Assembly (NCBI GenBank): GCA_947167075.1
Contig: CAMVGR010000001.1
Span: 124,001 to 188,000 of the forward strand
Direction: 5' to 3'
Origin: an uncultured Bacteroidales bacterium
GTDB lineage: Bacteria > Bacteroidota > Bacteroidia > Bacteroidales > P3
Length of the DNA stretch: 64,000 nt
Below the pieces are notes generated by a model, which was not told the DNA's origin, did no database searches, and was given only the letters and a program-made list of their open reading frames with translations. Positions within the stretch are counted from its first letter, which is position 1. Each line of letters begins with the position of its first letter. Below, piece after piece: positions 38,343 through 46,522 of the stretch. The position numbers were made by a program, and so were the translations under genes.

Positions 38343-38350
38343 TATTTTTG
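38343..38350 (+). promoter_or_regulatory. Promoter -7 box of alkaline phosphatase gene
   Basis: TATTTTTG followed by CAC, 27 bp before the start. Any -33 element must lie inside the terminator stem; no exact TTTG is seen. Confidence 0.65.
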
Positions 38351-38377
38351 CACTTCGAATATATACACTTTAATTAT

Positions 38378-39448
38378 ATGAAAAGAGTATTTACTATCGC
38401 TTTACTGTCTGTGTCCCTGCTGTTCGCAGCCTGCACTCGCCCGCAGCAAGGGCCAAAGAATGTAATACTGATCATTGGCGACGGGACAGGTGTGCCGCAA
38501 GTCTACGCCTCGATAGTGGCGGCAGGTGCCGACAATTCGGCCTTCCTTCGCTTCCCTGTGAGTGGCTTCTCGCGCACCTATTCGCGCAATCACTACCGTA
38601 CAGACTCGTCGGCAGGCGGCACTGCACTCACCACTGGTGTGAAGGTGGACAACTATCATGTCAACTGGGGCCCCGACTCGTCCCGCTACCGCACCATCTT
38701 CGACGATGCTATTGCATCGGGCAGATCGACGGGATTTGTGGTGACTAGCGACGCCATGGATGCCACTCCAGCCTCCACCTATGGCCATGTCCCTTATCGT
38801 AAGATGTACGACACACTGAGCCTACAGCTGGCACAGTGCCAGCATTCTGTCATGGTGGGTGGTGGAAGCAAGTATTTTCTTCCCCAAAACCGTAAGGATG
38901 GACTCAACCCCATCGACACCTTGTTGCAGCGTGGCTATACGGTCACCTTCAATTACGACAGCATGATGGCCTTCGAGGGCGAGAAGATGGTGGCGCTGCT
39001 CTACGAGGGAGACCCACTTGCTGCCCCTGCACGTGGGCCGATGCTCCGCGAAGCATCGCTGAAAGCCATAGACCTGCTCGGCAGAAACAAACAGGGGTTT
39101 GCACTCATGATAGAAGGCTCCCAGATAGACTGGGCTTGTCACAACAACGACTCGGCCTATATGCGTGCAGAGTTGGCCGATTTCGAACAGATGCTTCATG
39201 CCGTGCTGGACTATGCCGAAAAGGATGGTCATACCCTTGTGGTTGTCACTGCCGACCATGAAACCGGCGGACTCACCCTGCCCGATGGCGATATTGAGGC
39301 TGGCAAAAACGATGTGAGATACCTATGGGGGAGCCATACAGGATGTATGGTGCCGGTCTTTGCTTACGGCCCTGGCGCCGAACGCTTCACAGGCATCCAG
39401 CAGAATACGGACATCCCCCGCAAGATACGTGAGCTGATGAAGTGGTAG
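38378..39448 (+). CDS. Alkaline phosphatase (lipoprotein)
   Basis: 356 residues from ATG at 38378 (MKRVFTIALLSVSLLFAACT; lipobox Cys19). It has the alkaline phosphatase fold: metal site IIGDGTGVPQ (about 32-41), nucleophile TDSSAGGTAL (Ser77), GSQIDWACHNND and TADHETGG metal ligands. It cleaves phosphomonoesters outside the cytoplasm to release phosphate. It is shorter than E. coli PhoA. It likely shares transcription with apt, 30 bp downstream. Confidence 0.92.
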   Translation: MKRVFTIALLSVSLLFAACTRPQQGPKNVILIIGDGTGVPQVYASIVAAGADNSAFLRFPVSGFSRTYSRNHYRTDSSAGGTALTTGVKVDNYHVNWGPDSSRYRTIFDDAIASGRSTGFVVTSDAMDATPASTYGHVPYRKMYDTLSLQLAQCQHSVMVGGGSKYFLPQNRKDGLNPIDTLLQRGYTVTFNYDSMMAFEGEKMVALLYEGDPLAAPARGPMLREASLKAIDLLGRNKQGFALMIEGSQIDWACHNNDSAYMRAELADFEQMLHAVLDYAEKDGHTLVVVTADHETGGLTLPDGDIEAGKNDVRYLWGSHTGCMVPVFAYGPGAERFTGIQQNTDIPRKIRELMKW

Positions 39449-39478
39449 TTTGTTTTTGGTAAGATTAATACAGTATAT

Positions 39479-40042
39479 ATGTTTGAAGATATTATTAAGC
39501 ACTATCCTGACTTCCCGAAGCCTGGAATCGACTTTATCGATGTGTTGCCGTTTCTGCACAACAAGCAGGCTTTCGCCGAGGCCGTAAGGCAGATAGACAC
39601 GTGGACTACTACACCCAACGTGGCCACTGTTGAGGCACGCGGATTTCTGTTTGCAGCCCCTCTGCTCACAGCCAGCAGCAGGGTGCAGACGATTATTCCT
39701 TTCCGGAAGAAAGGAAAGCTGCCTCACTCCGAAAAGGACCTAGTGCGTGTGGAGATAGAGAAAGAATATGGCAGCGATGAACTGTTCTACCGTCGTAGTG
39801 ATTTCGCGGCGGCGGTGGCTACAGGCGACGAGATAGAGGTCACTGTGCTCGACGACCTTTTGGCTACGGGTGGCACGGTGGCAGGCATCGTCGATTCGCT
39901 GCAGCGTCTCTCCATAGATGGAAAGCATATCCGTATTCGCGAATTCATCTTCTTGGTAGAGCTGCCTGCCCTTGGTGGGCGACGACTGCTCGAGCCGGTG
40001 GCCCCTGTGCATTCGCTGATGAGCCTAGCGGGTGTTGAGTAG
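39479..40042 (+). CDS. apt: Adenine phosphoribosyltransferase
   Basis: 187 residues. The PRPP-binding motif VTVLDDLLATGGT (about 121-133), the ARGFLFAAPLL hood and the IPFRKKGKLP loop are Apt marks. It converts adenine and PRPP to AMP. Its 3' end overlaps the convergent 40025 gene by 18 bp. Confidence 0.95.
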   Translation: MFEDIIKHYPDFPKPGIDFIDVLPFLHNKQAFAEAVRQIDTWTTTPNVATVEARGFLFAAPLLTASSRVQTIIPFRKKGKLPHSEKDLVRVEIEKEYGSDELFYRRSDFAAAVATGDEIEVTVLDDLLATGGTVAGIVDSLQRLSIDGKHIRIREFIFLVELPALGGRRLLEPVAPVHSLMSLAGVE

Positions 40043-40516
40043 GGGAAGCAGTTCGCGCTCGAATATTTCGCGTTTCACGATGCGATAGTGCGGATTGTAG
40101 GCTTTTTTGAACCGGACGCTATGGCTCATGTGAAAACGCATATCGGGTTGCTGTCCGGGCTGAACGCTGCGGAGCACTGCCGACGTGAGGGTACGTTCGT
40201 CCAATAGGCCCCGTTTCACAACAATCAGATTAATCCGCACATAATTGCTGTCGCAGAGGGTGTACTCATATATGGGGAATGCAGTCTCGCCGTCCATCTC
40301 GTCCACCTCGCGATGGATGTATTGGGCACAACTCAACGAGTCGCGGATGATGTGTCCTGGCCCGTAAAAGTCTTGGAATACAAGTTTGTATAGGTCTTGC
40401 GGCTCGCATTCTGGATATTGCTCGGCATACCTTATCATGGCATCGCCACACACGCTCTGTGCCATACCCAAGACGGGGACGCTAAGCAACAATAACAGGA
40501 TCATCCTTTTTGTCAT
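40025..40516 (-). CDS. Secreted protein of unknown function, 163 aa
   Basis: 163 residues with a signal peptide (MTKRMILLLLLSVPVLGMAQ). The mature part has a motif DLYKLVFQDFYGPGHII that I recall from other Bacteroidales hypothetical proteins, and ends RREIFERELLPLL-like (KREIFERELLPLLNTR). No named domain. It overlaps apt tail to tail. Confidence 0.8.
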   Translation of the reverse strand: MTKRMILLLLLSVPVLGMAQSVCGDAMIRYAEQYPECEPQDLYKLVFQDFYGPGHIIRDSLSCAQYIHREVDEMDGETAFPIYEYTLCDSNYVRINLIVVKRGLLDERTLTSAVLRSVQPGQQPDMRFHMSHSVRFKKAYNPHYRIVKREIFERELLPLLNTR

Positions 40517-40650
40517 CTCTAATTTCTTTTTTTATGCTTGGTAATGAATATCTTATTGTCTATACGATGTGCAGATTATGTCGTTAGCCCATACGATGGA
40601 TGCTGGGTAGTGGTGGGTATGTGTAGGCAGTACCACAGAGAGGAATCACT

Positions 40651-40705
40651 GCCGTACATGAACCGTACATGCACCGTAGATGAACCGTGAATGCACCGTG
40701 CGCTC
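40651..40705 (+). repeat. 11-bp unit array, family A, copy e (partly decayed)
   Basis: Units end ACATGA, ACATGC, AGATGA and GAATGC, then a degenerate ACCGTGCGCTC; the ACTTCA unit is missing and no tail follows. It lies in the 263-bp gap upstream of the secreted-protein gene and downstream of tatC. Confidence 0.9.
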
Positions 40706-40779
40706 GCGATGAAGGTACGAAGAGTGTCCGTAAGGGCTAGTATGCCAGGGCAGTGGGTGGGCATGAGAGGGTGGGGGAT

Positions 40780-41493
40780 TTATACTGGCTGATGCTGTTG
40801 CTTGCATTCGGAATGTCGCACGATTAGGATGCTCAGTTCCCATAGCAGGTAGATGGGTACGCTAACTAGCGAGAGGGTGAAGGGGTCGCCGGTAGGGGTG
40901 ATGATGGCTCCGAGAATGACGATGACCACGATGGCATGTCGGCGATAGTGCTTCATAAACGAGGCTTTCAGCAGTCCCACCTTGGCCAGTAGCCAGCATA
41001 GCACAGGCAGCTCGAACACAAGCCCCATCAGCAGGCTCATGATGCCGAGCATGGAGATGTAGCTGGAGAGGGTGATGGTGTTTTGCACCTGGTCGCTCAC
41101 CTGATAGCCTCCCAGAAAACGAACTGTGAAGGGGAAGATGACGAAGTAGTTGAGCAGTATGCCGGCTGCAAACAAGAGATAGCCGCCCGCTACGGCTCGC
41201 AGAGCCAACTTCCGTTCGGCTCGATAGAGACCTGGGGCAACAAAGGCAAACATCTGATAGATGACGTAAGGGGAAACGATAAGCAAGCCTCCCCACAGTG
41301 CTACACGCATATGGGTGAGGAACTGTTGCGTCAGCTCCACGTTGATAAGTTGCATATCGGTAGGCTTGGGATGGAGGACGATGGCGAAGAGTTGCTCTTT
41401 GAAGCAAAAACAACCCACAGCAGCCACTATCGCCGCCAGCAATACACGCCACAGGCGGCTGCGTAGCTCGTCGAGATGGTCCCAAAAGGTCAT
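40780..41493 (-). CDS. tatC: Sec-independent (Tat) translocase subunit TatC
   Basis: 237 residues with about six transmembrane segments. The N-terminal MTFWDHLDELRSRLWRVLLA matches the conserved TatC start (F-x-H-L-x-E-L-R), and the signal-receptor site is there. YQMFAFVAPGLYRAERK and FGLxFELPV-like (LMGLVFELPVLCWLL) are also present. It receives twin-arginine signals. Last gene of the six-gene redox operon, 33 bp after tatA. Confidence 0.96.
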   Translation of the reverse strand: MTFWDHLDELRSRLWRVLLAAIVAAVGCFCFKEQLFAIVLHPKPTDMQLINVELTQQFLTHMRVALWGGLLIVSPYVIYQMFAFVAPGLYRAERKLALRAVAGGYLLFAAGILLNYFVIFPFTVRFLGGYQVSDQVQNTITLSSYISMLGIMSLLMGLVFELPVLCWLLAKVGLLKASFMKHYRRHAIVVIVILGAIITPTGDPFTLSLVSVPIYLLWELSILIVRHSECKQQHQPV

Positions 41494-41526
41494 AAGAGGG
41501 GAGAGTGCGAAGGGGAGAGCGGAAAG

Positions 41527-41736
41527 TTATTGAGCATCGAATTCGTCTTTCTTCTTTCCAACTTCGCCTTTCACATTTCCACTTTCATTCTCGATACCGT
41601 TCATACCGTCCTTGAAGCTCTTCACTCCTTTGCCGAGACCTTTCATCAACTCTGGAATCTTCTTGCCACCAAAGAGTAGCAGCACAATCAGTACGATGAG
41701 AATAATCTCCCATGTACCTATCATCAGTAGTTTCAT
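41527..41736 (-). CDS. tatA: Tat translocase subunit TatA/E
   Basis: 69 residues. One transmembrane helix (about 6-22) is followed by the hinge [20 protein letters not shown] amphipathic helix and a charged tail. No separate tatB is present, as in many minimal Tat systems. It overlaps the aldo/keto reductase gene by 4 bp, which links pore and cargo. Confidence 0.95.
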   Translation of the reverse strand: MKLLMIGTWEIILIVLIVLLLFGGKKIPELMKGLGKGVKSFKDGMNGIENESGNVKGEVGKKKDEFDAQ

Positions 41737-43109
41737 ACCAAGCTGTCTTTAAGTTTGTTCGTATAATCTTCTATCATGCGCATTTTGTCGGGGATGGCGA
41801 TATGCTGCGGGCAGTGCTTGAGGCACTCGCCACACCCGATGCAGTGGTCGGCTTGGCGTAGCCGATCGATGCTCTTGTTATAGCTGGTGAGGAAGGCACG
41901 CCGTGCACGGCGATATTCGCGTTGCTCCACAGTGCCTTCGGTGGCGATGTTTCCTTCGCCAAGACACTTGTTGTAGTGTGCGAAGATGCCTGGGATGTCG
42001 AGCCCGTAGGGGCAGGGCATGCAGTATTGGCAGGTGGTGCATGGAATGATAGGGAAGTGTGCGTATTGGTCTGCCACACGTTCCAGCAGAGCCATCTCGT
42101 CGTCGGTCAGTGGCTCGACCGGACAGTGCGAGCGGACATTGTCTTCCACGTGCTCCATGGCACTCATGCCGCTCAGCGATGTCATGATGCGGGGATACAT
42201 GCCGATGTAGCGGAATGCCCACGAAGCAAGGCTGCGGTTGGGCTCGCGCTCCTTTAGCTGGTGGGCTAGTTGGTCGTTCAGCGTCGCCAGGCGGCCACCG
42301 AGCAGAGGCTCCATTATCACGATGGGTATTTCTCTTTTGTCGAGTTCGCCATAAAGATAGTTAGCATTGACATTCTCTTCCTCTATTTCGTGTGCATAAA
42401 GCCAGTCGACATAGTTCATCTGAATCTGGGCAAAATCCCAGTGGTACTTATCGTGCATGGCCACCACCTTGTCGAATTCCTCCTGCAAGCCGTGGAACGA
42501 CCATCCGAGGTTGCGGATACGTCCGGCTTCGCGCTCTTTGACTAGGAAGTCGAGCACACCATTGTCGAGGAAACGTTTTTGAAAGTCGTCTTTACCGCCA
42601 AACGAGTGAAGCAGATAGTAGTCGATATGGTCGACTTGCAGTTTCTCGAACGATTCGTAGTACATCTTCTTGCTGGCCTCCCATGTCCAATTGCGGAAGT
42701 TGCTCATCTTTGTGGCGATGAGCCACTTCTCGCGAGGATGGCGGGCCAGGGCGATGCCGGTGGCCTCTTCGGACATGCCACGTAGGTAGACCGGAGCGGT
42801 GTCGAAATAGTTGACTCCATGTTCGATGGCATAGTCGACCATTTGATTGATCTGCTCCTGGTCTAGTTTGGCATCGGGATTGTCTCTCAAGCTGCCCCCA
42901 CCTTCGACGGGAAGGCGCATCATGCCGAATCCGAGCAGCGACACTTTCTCGCCGTGGGTGTCGGTGCGGTAGGTCATTTGTCCTTCGGGAACCTCACCGG
43001 CGGCATAGCCTTCTGCATGGGTGGAGTTGGGGTTCTTGCACCCCACGGCCAGTGCAGTGCCTGTTACTGTGGCACCGGCCAACCCTTTTAGGAATGTTCT
43101 TCTGTCCAT
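41733..43109 (-). CDS. Tat-exported aldo/keto reductase-ferredoxin (likely lipoprotein)
   Basis: 458 residues. The N-terminus [20 protein letters not shown] with AVGC at 21-24 is a twin-arginine signal with a lipobox. Aldo/keto reductase barrel (about 45-330) with the full catalytic tetrad: Asp103 and Tyr108 in YFDTAPVY, Lys134 in LIATKMS, His168 in YYLLHSF. The C-terminal part carries two ferredoxin motifs, [11 protein letters not shown] and [12 protein letters not shown]. So it should sit folded with Fe-S clusters outside the inner membrane, where NADPH is scarce; electrons may come from the membrane Fe-S protein of this operon (inference). Confidence 0.9.
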   Translation of the reverse strand: MDRRTFLKGLAGATVTGTALAVGCKNPNSTHAEGYAAGEVPEGQMTYRTDTHGEKVSLLGFGMMRLPVEGGGSLRDNPDAKLDQEQINQMVDYAIEHGVNYFDTAPVYLRGMSEEATGIALARHPREKWLIATKMSNFRNWTWEASKKMYYESFEKLQVDHIDYYLLHSFGGKDDFQKRFLDNGVLDFLVKEREAGRIRNLGWSFHGLQEEFDKVVAMHDKYHWDFAQIQMNYVDWLYAHEIEEENVNANYLYGELDKREIPIVIMEPLLGGRLATLNDQLAHQLKEREPNRSLASWAFRYIGMYPRIMTSLSGMSAMEHVEDNVRSHCPVEPLTDDEMALLERVADQYAHFPIIPCTTCQYCMPCPYGLDIPGIFAHYNKCLGEGNIATEGTVEQREYRRARRAFLTSYNKSIDRLRQADHCIGCGECLKHCPQHIAIPDKMRMIEDYTNKLKDSLV

Positions 43110-43145
43110 GTTTATGTGTCGCTTATGGTCACGGGGGTCCGTGAG

Positions 43146-44102
43146 TTATCTTTTCTTGATTTGTTCTTGCATTTGTCTGCGCTTCTTGCCACCAGCCCAC
43201 AATCCATATACTTCGCTCACATTGTTTGCTGTGGTGAAGGCATTGATATTCTCTTGTTTCATCCAGTTAAGCAGGGCACTGAAGTCGTCTTTGCTTAACA
43301 GTACCTCTAGTTCAATGCTCTTCTCGTTGCTGTAGCCTCCGATCACCTCATAGAGGGTGCATCCACGGTGCAGGGTGCCGATAATGTATTGGCGAATGCG
43401 GTCGTAGTCGTGCGAAACGATACAGACACGTTTGCGACGGTTGAGCGAGGCGGTGAAGTAGTCGACCACTAGGCCGTTGATCCAAGTGCCGATAAGACCA
43501 ATGACAACCATGCGGAAGGGGTTGATGAAGAATGCTGTGCAGCAAATCACTGCACCGGCAATGCTGACCGAGGTGCCAATATCGAAATGGAGGTATTTGT
43601 TGACGATTTTGGCCAGGATGTCGAGTCCACCAGTGGATGCATTGATGCTGAACATCAGGGCTTGAGAAGCACTGAGTAGCAACACGAAGCAACAGAGGTC
43701 GAGCCAGGGGTCGCCCATCACCGAAGGAGTGCCTGTTACGAGGTTTTCGTTGGCAATGTTTTGCCAGGGGAACACCTTGTCCCAAAAGTCGGTCAAGGGG
43801 CCGAGGATAAGGGCAGTGTATACTGTTTTGAATCCGAACTCATGGTCAATGAGCAGAAATGCCAGGATCAGTAGTACAATGTTGATGCACAAAATCCAAG
43901 TGCCGAGGCCTTGACCATTAGTGAAGATGTTGCTCAGCACAATACTGAGACCTGAAATGGTGCCAATAATCAGTTTGCTTGGCACTAGAAAGTAATACAC
44001 GGCAGCAGCAGTGACCATCATGCCTAGGGTCATTATGACGAGTTCTTTCCAGAACTTCCAGGTGCCGAGATAGCGAAGAGCGTCAGTAATCTTGTTACTC
44101 AT
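43146..44102 (-). CDS. YitT family membrane protein (DUF161/DUF2179)
   Basis: 318 residues. Six transmembrane segments over residues about 15-215 with the YitT signature LPSKLIIGTISGLSIVLSN-like start and FSINASTGGLDILAKIVNKY. A C-terminal cytoplasmic DUF2179 domain follows (about 225-300, RRKRVCIVSHDYDRIRQYI). Transport function unproven. It lies in the middle of the redox operon with gaps of 36 bp on each side. The basic C-terminus (KKRRQMQEQIKKR) is unusual. Confidence 0.88.
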   Translation of the reverse strand: MSNKITDALRYLGTWKFWKELVIMTLGMMVTAAAVYYFLVPSKLIIGTISGLSIVLSNIFTNGQGLGTWILCINIVLLILAFLLIDHEFGFKTVYTALILGPLTDFWDKVFPWQNIANENLVTGTPSVMGDPWLDLCCFVLLLSASQALMFSINASTGGLDILAKIVNKYLHFDIGTSVSIAGAVICCTAFFINPFRMVVIGLIGTWINGLVVDYFTASLNRRKRVCIVSHDYDRIRQYIIGTLHRGCTLYEVIGGYSNEKSIELEVLLSKDDFSALLNWMKQENINAFTTANNVSEVYGLWAGGKKRRQMQEQIKKR

Positions 44103-44138
44103 AGATTGATTTTGTTGTTTTTGTTTTATGTTTTACGA

Positions 44139-45512
44139 TTAAATATCAGAATGTGTTTCTTTTCCTTCGATATAGATAGCTGTCATGGGACGGGCGGGAC
44201 AATAGTACTCGCAAGCTCCGCAACCGAGGCATCGTGATTCGTTTACAACAGGTGCTGGATGACCTTCGGCATTTGTGATCATGCTGATGGCAGATGATGG
44301 GCAGTGGCGTGCACAGGCACCGCACTGGTCTTTCCCTGTTGCCGATAGGCAATTCTGATGCAAAGGAATAGCGATGCCGATGCTGATGGCAGTCTTCTCC
44401 TCTTTGCTGATGGGCATGATTGCTCCTGATGGGCATACCTCACTGCAGCGGGTGCAAGCCATGCGGCAGTATCCTTCGCTGTAATTCAATTCGGGCTGGA
44501 GCAGGCTCTCTAACTTGGTAGAGGGTCGGAGTACATGCTCCGGACATTGACTGACACAGAGTTGGCACGATGTGCAACGTGTCTCAAAGTTCTTTCGGCT
44601 GCGGGCACCGAAGGGTTTCAATGGTATGCGACGGTCTGGCACTTGCTTGCCTGTGATGGCTGCCAATCCCCCATCTAGCTTTTGCTCTTGAGCTTGTATT
44701 GCGGTGGCTACACCGATGGCAGCAGTAGAGGCTATGAATTTGCGTCGAGAGGAGTCTGTCGGGATGTTTCTCTTCTTGCGAAGTCCGAGACTGATGGCTC
44801 CGACTTTGCACTGTGACATGCAATTCCAGCAGTCTACACAACGTGAGTGATCGATGCTTTTCTCATCTATATTGATGCACATGCTCTTGCATCCCTGTTC
44901 GCAACGATGGCATCCAACACATTTCTCTTGGTCGATTTGCACTCCGAAAAGGCGCCAGCGGCTTATTATGCTCAACAGGGAACCTATCGGGCATATTGTG
45001 TTGCACCACATACGTCCCATACTGAAACTCAGTATTCCAACTATAGCCAGGCTTACAATGGCAACAATCTGGGGTAGTCCGCTGGAGTGAATCTGGGTTA
45101 TTATGCGTCCATACATACTATAAGGGGCAATAAGCACAGCTATACTATTGGCTCCCGTTACCATGGCAATGACAAATAGTGCAAGCAACACATAGCGTAG
45201 CCAGTTCTGTGGCTTGCGATAGTGGTACTTATGCTTAGGAAATACTAGCTTGCGTATCCACAGAAAAAGGTCTTGCATGATTCCCAACGGACATACAATG
45301 GCACAGTAAAGCCGTCCGACTAAAAATGTCATTACCAGCACTGCCAACACCATGACCACATTCAGAGCCATAATGTTAGGGAGAAGCTGCAGCTTGGGAG
45401 CCCAGCCTAAATAATGCCGAAGTACGCCTGTCGTATCGAGCAATAGTGCTGTGATGCAAAGTAGCATTAGTGTGGCAAGGACAATTCTGATGTATTTCAG
45501 TGTTTTATTCAT
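44139..45512 (-). CDS. NapH/NapG-like membrane Fe-S protein with internal Tat motif
   Basis: 457 residues in two halves. Residues 1-190 are a polytopic membrane part with two CxxxCP motifs (GRLYCAIVCPLG, Cys70/74; GRMWCNTICPIG, Cys170/174), as in NapH/RnfH-like quinol oxidoreductases. Then two ferredoxin motifs (CVGCHRCEQGCK, CVDCWNCMSQC). At 254-270 SSRRKFIASTAAIGVAT is a twin-arginine signal and hydrophobic segment, so the C-terminal half (four more ferredoxin-type motifs, e.g. CTSCQLCVSQCP and CLGCGACEYYCP) would be folded and placed outside by Tat. It resembles NapH and NapG joined in one chain. Confidence 0.85.
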   Translation of the reverse strand: MNKTLKYIRIVLATLMLLCITALLLDTTGVLRHYLGWAPKLQLLPNIMALNVVMVLAVLVMTFLVGRLYCAIVCPLGIMQDLFLWIRKLVFPKHKYHYRKPQNWLRYVLLALFVIAMVTGANSIAVLIAPYSMYGRIITQIHSSGLPQIVAIVSLAIVGILSFSMGRMWCNTICPIGSLLSIISRWRLFGVQIDQEKCVGCHRCEQGCKSMCINIDEKSIDHSRCVDCWNCMSQCKVGAISLGLRKKRNIPTDSSRRKFIASTAAIGVATAIQAQEQKLDGGLAAITGKQVPDRRIPLKPFGARSRKNFETRCTSCQLCVSQCPEHVLRPSTKLESLLQPELNYSEGYCRMACTRCSEVCPSGAIMPISKEEKTAISIGIAIPLHQNCLSATGKDQCGACARHCPSSAISMITNAEGHPAPVVNESRCLGCGACEYYCPARPMTAIYIEGKETHSDI

Positions 45513-45544
45513 AGGTGATTGTTCTTTCTATTCCTGTTTGGATT

Positions 45545-46399
45545 CTATTTCTTCAGCATGGCATAAACAGTCAATCCTGCCACGCTCTTTATTCCTGTTT
45601 TGCGTGTGATGCTTTTACGATGAGTATTGACGGTATTGACTGCGATATTCAACCGGTTGGCAATCTCCTTGCTGCTCATTCCTTGTGCCACCAGTTCCAG
45701 TACGTCTTGTTCCCTGTCGCTTAGTTGATAGTCTTCGGTTGGGGTGAGTAGTTTCTCCTCTATCACGGCGTGTTTCTCCAGGTCTCGGCTCAGCTGCATA
45801 ATATCATACACCAATTCCATCATCTCTTCATTCAGGTGTTCTCCAGGAATGTATTTGAGAATGATTTGTGTGAGGTCGGAGAGCTTGTCTTTAATGCTGT
45901 CGTGACTCTTTTGATACTGTTCCCCAATGGATTTGCTGAGTGGTTGCCCATTGCGAATATTTTCCAACATGAGGGCAAGGTTTTTTTCCTCACGCCTCAC
46001 ATGGTCGCGAACCTCCCTGCGGTAGTCTGCAAAGTATTTCTTCAATATGGCTGCCGAACGCTCGCTCACTCCTTTGCTGATATGCTCCAAGTGTTGCTCC
46101 AGGTGGGGGAGGCGCTCGTTGGTATAGTAGCGATGACTGGCTTGTAGATGTTCTACCACCATGTGGTTTTCTATTTGCGACATTTCCTCTTCGTCGGGTT
46201 CATAGTCGTCAAAACTGTAAATATTGCAGACCGTAAGGAAGAAATTCTCATCCACTCCACGATCTCTACACACCTCACGAACGCTTTTTTCGCCGAATCC
46301 AAGAGGTATGCCAAACCGTGGCAGCATAAGGATTAGGTCGTAGTTTGAGGCCAACATGTCTGCCATCTTCATACGACCGTTAAATACACTTCTATTCAT
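45545..46399 (-). CDS. RIC/YtfE-like hemerythrin domain fused to LuxR-type HTH regulator
   Basis: 284 residues. Residues 10-60 resemble the ScdA/YtfE N-terminal domain (ADMLASNYDLILMLPRFGI), but the usual Cys-Cys is replaced by LGFG. Residues 75-220 form a hemerythrin-like bundle with what look like all RIC di-iron ligands: His89, His133/Glu137, His166, His210/Glu214. Residues 225-284 form a LuxR HTH (LSDREQDVLELVAQGMSSKE, NTVNTHRKSI). Probably a sensor of O2, NO or iron-redox state that controls the operon and perhaps the divergent glycosidases (inference). First gene of the six-gene operon; its mRNA looks leaderless. Confidence 0.85.
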   Translation of the reverse strand: MNRSVFNGRMKMADMLASNYDLILMLPRFGIPLGFGEKSVREVCRDRGVDENFFLTVCNIYSFDDYEPDEEEMSQIENHMVVEHLQASHRYYTNERLPHLEQHLEHISKGVSERSAAILKKYFADYRREVRDHVRREEKNLALMLENIRNGQPLSKSIGEQYQKSHDSIKDKLSDLTQIILKYIPGEHLNEEMMELVYDIMQLSRDLEKHAVIEEKLLTPTEDYQLSDREQDVLELVAQGMSSKEIANRLNIAVNTVNTHRKSITRKTGIKSVAGLTVYAMLKK

Positions 46400-46403
46400 G
46401 GTG

Positions 46404-46411
46404 CAAAAGTA
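46404..46411 (-). promoter_or_regulatory. Promoter -7 box 4 bp before the hemerythrin-LuxR start
   Basis: Minus-strand TACTTTTG, then CACC, then ATG. Transcription from such a box starts a few bases downstream, so the mRNA would begin at or next to the start codon. Confidence 0.8.
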
Positions 46412-46510
46412 CGAAAAAATAATGATGTGACAGAAATAATCTTTTCATCCCCTCTTTTTCAACAATGCTCTCTTTTAAAATTGATTTCCGGCCATGTCGG
46501 ATAATTTGTG

Positions 46511-46518
46511 TACTTTTG
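46511..46518 (+). promoter_or_regulatory. Promoter -7 box 4 bp before the GH3 start
   Basis: TACTTTTG, then CACT, then ATG at 46523: the mirror image of the divergent regulator promoter. It suggests a leaderless mRNA and shows that an in-frame GTG at 46508 is not the start. Confidence 0.8.
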
Positions 46519-46522
46519 CACT

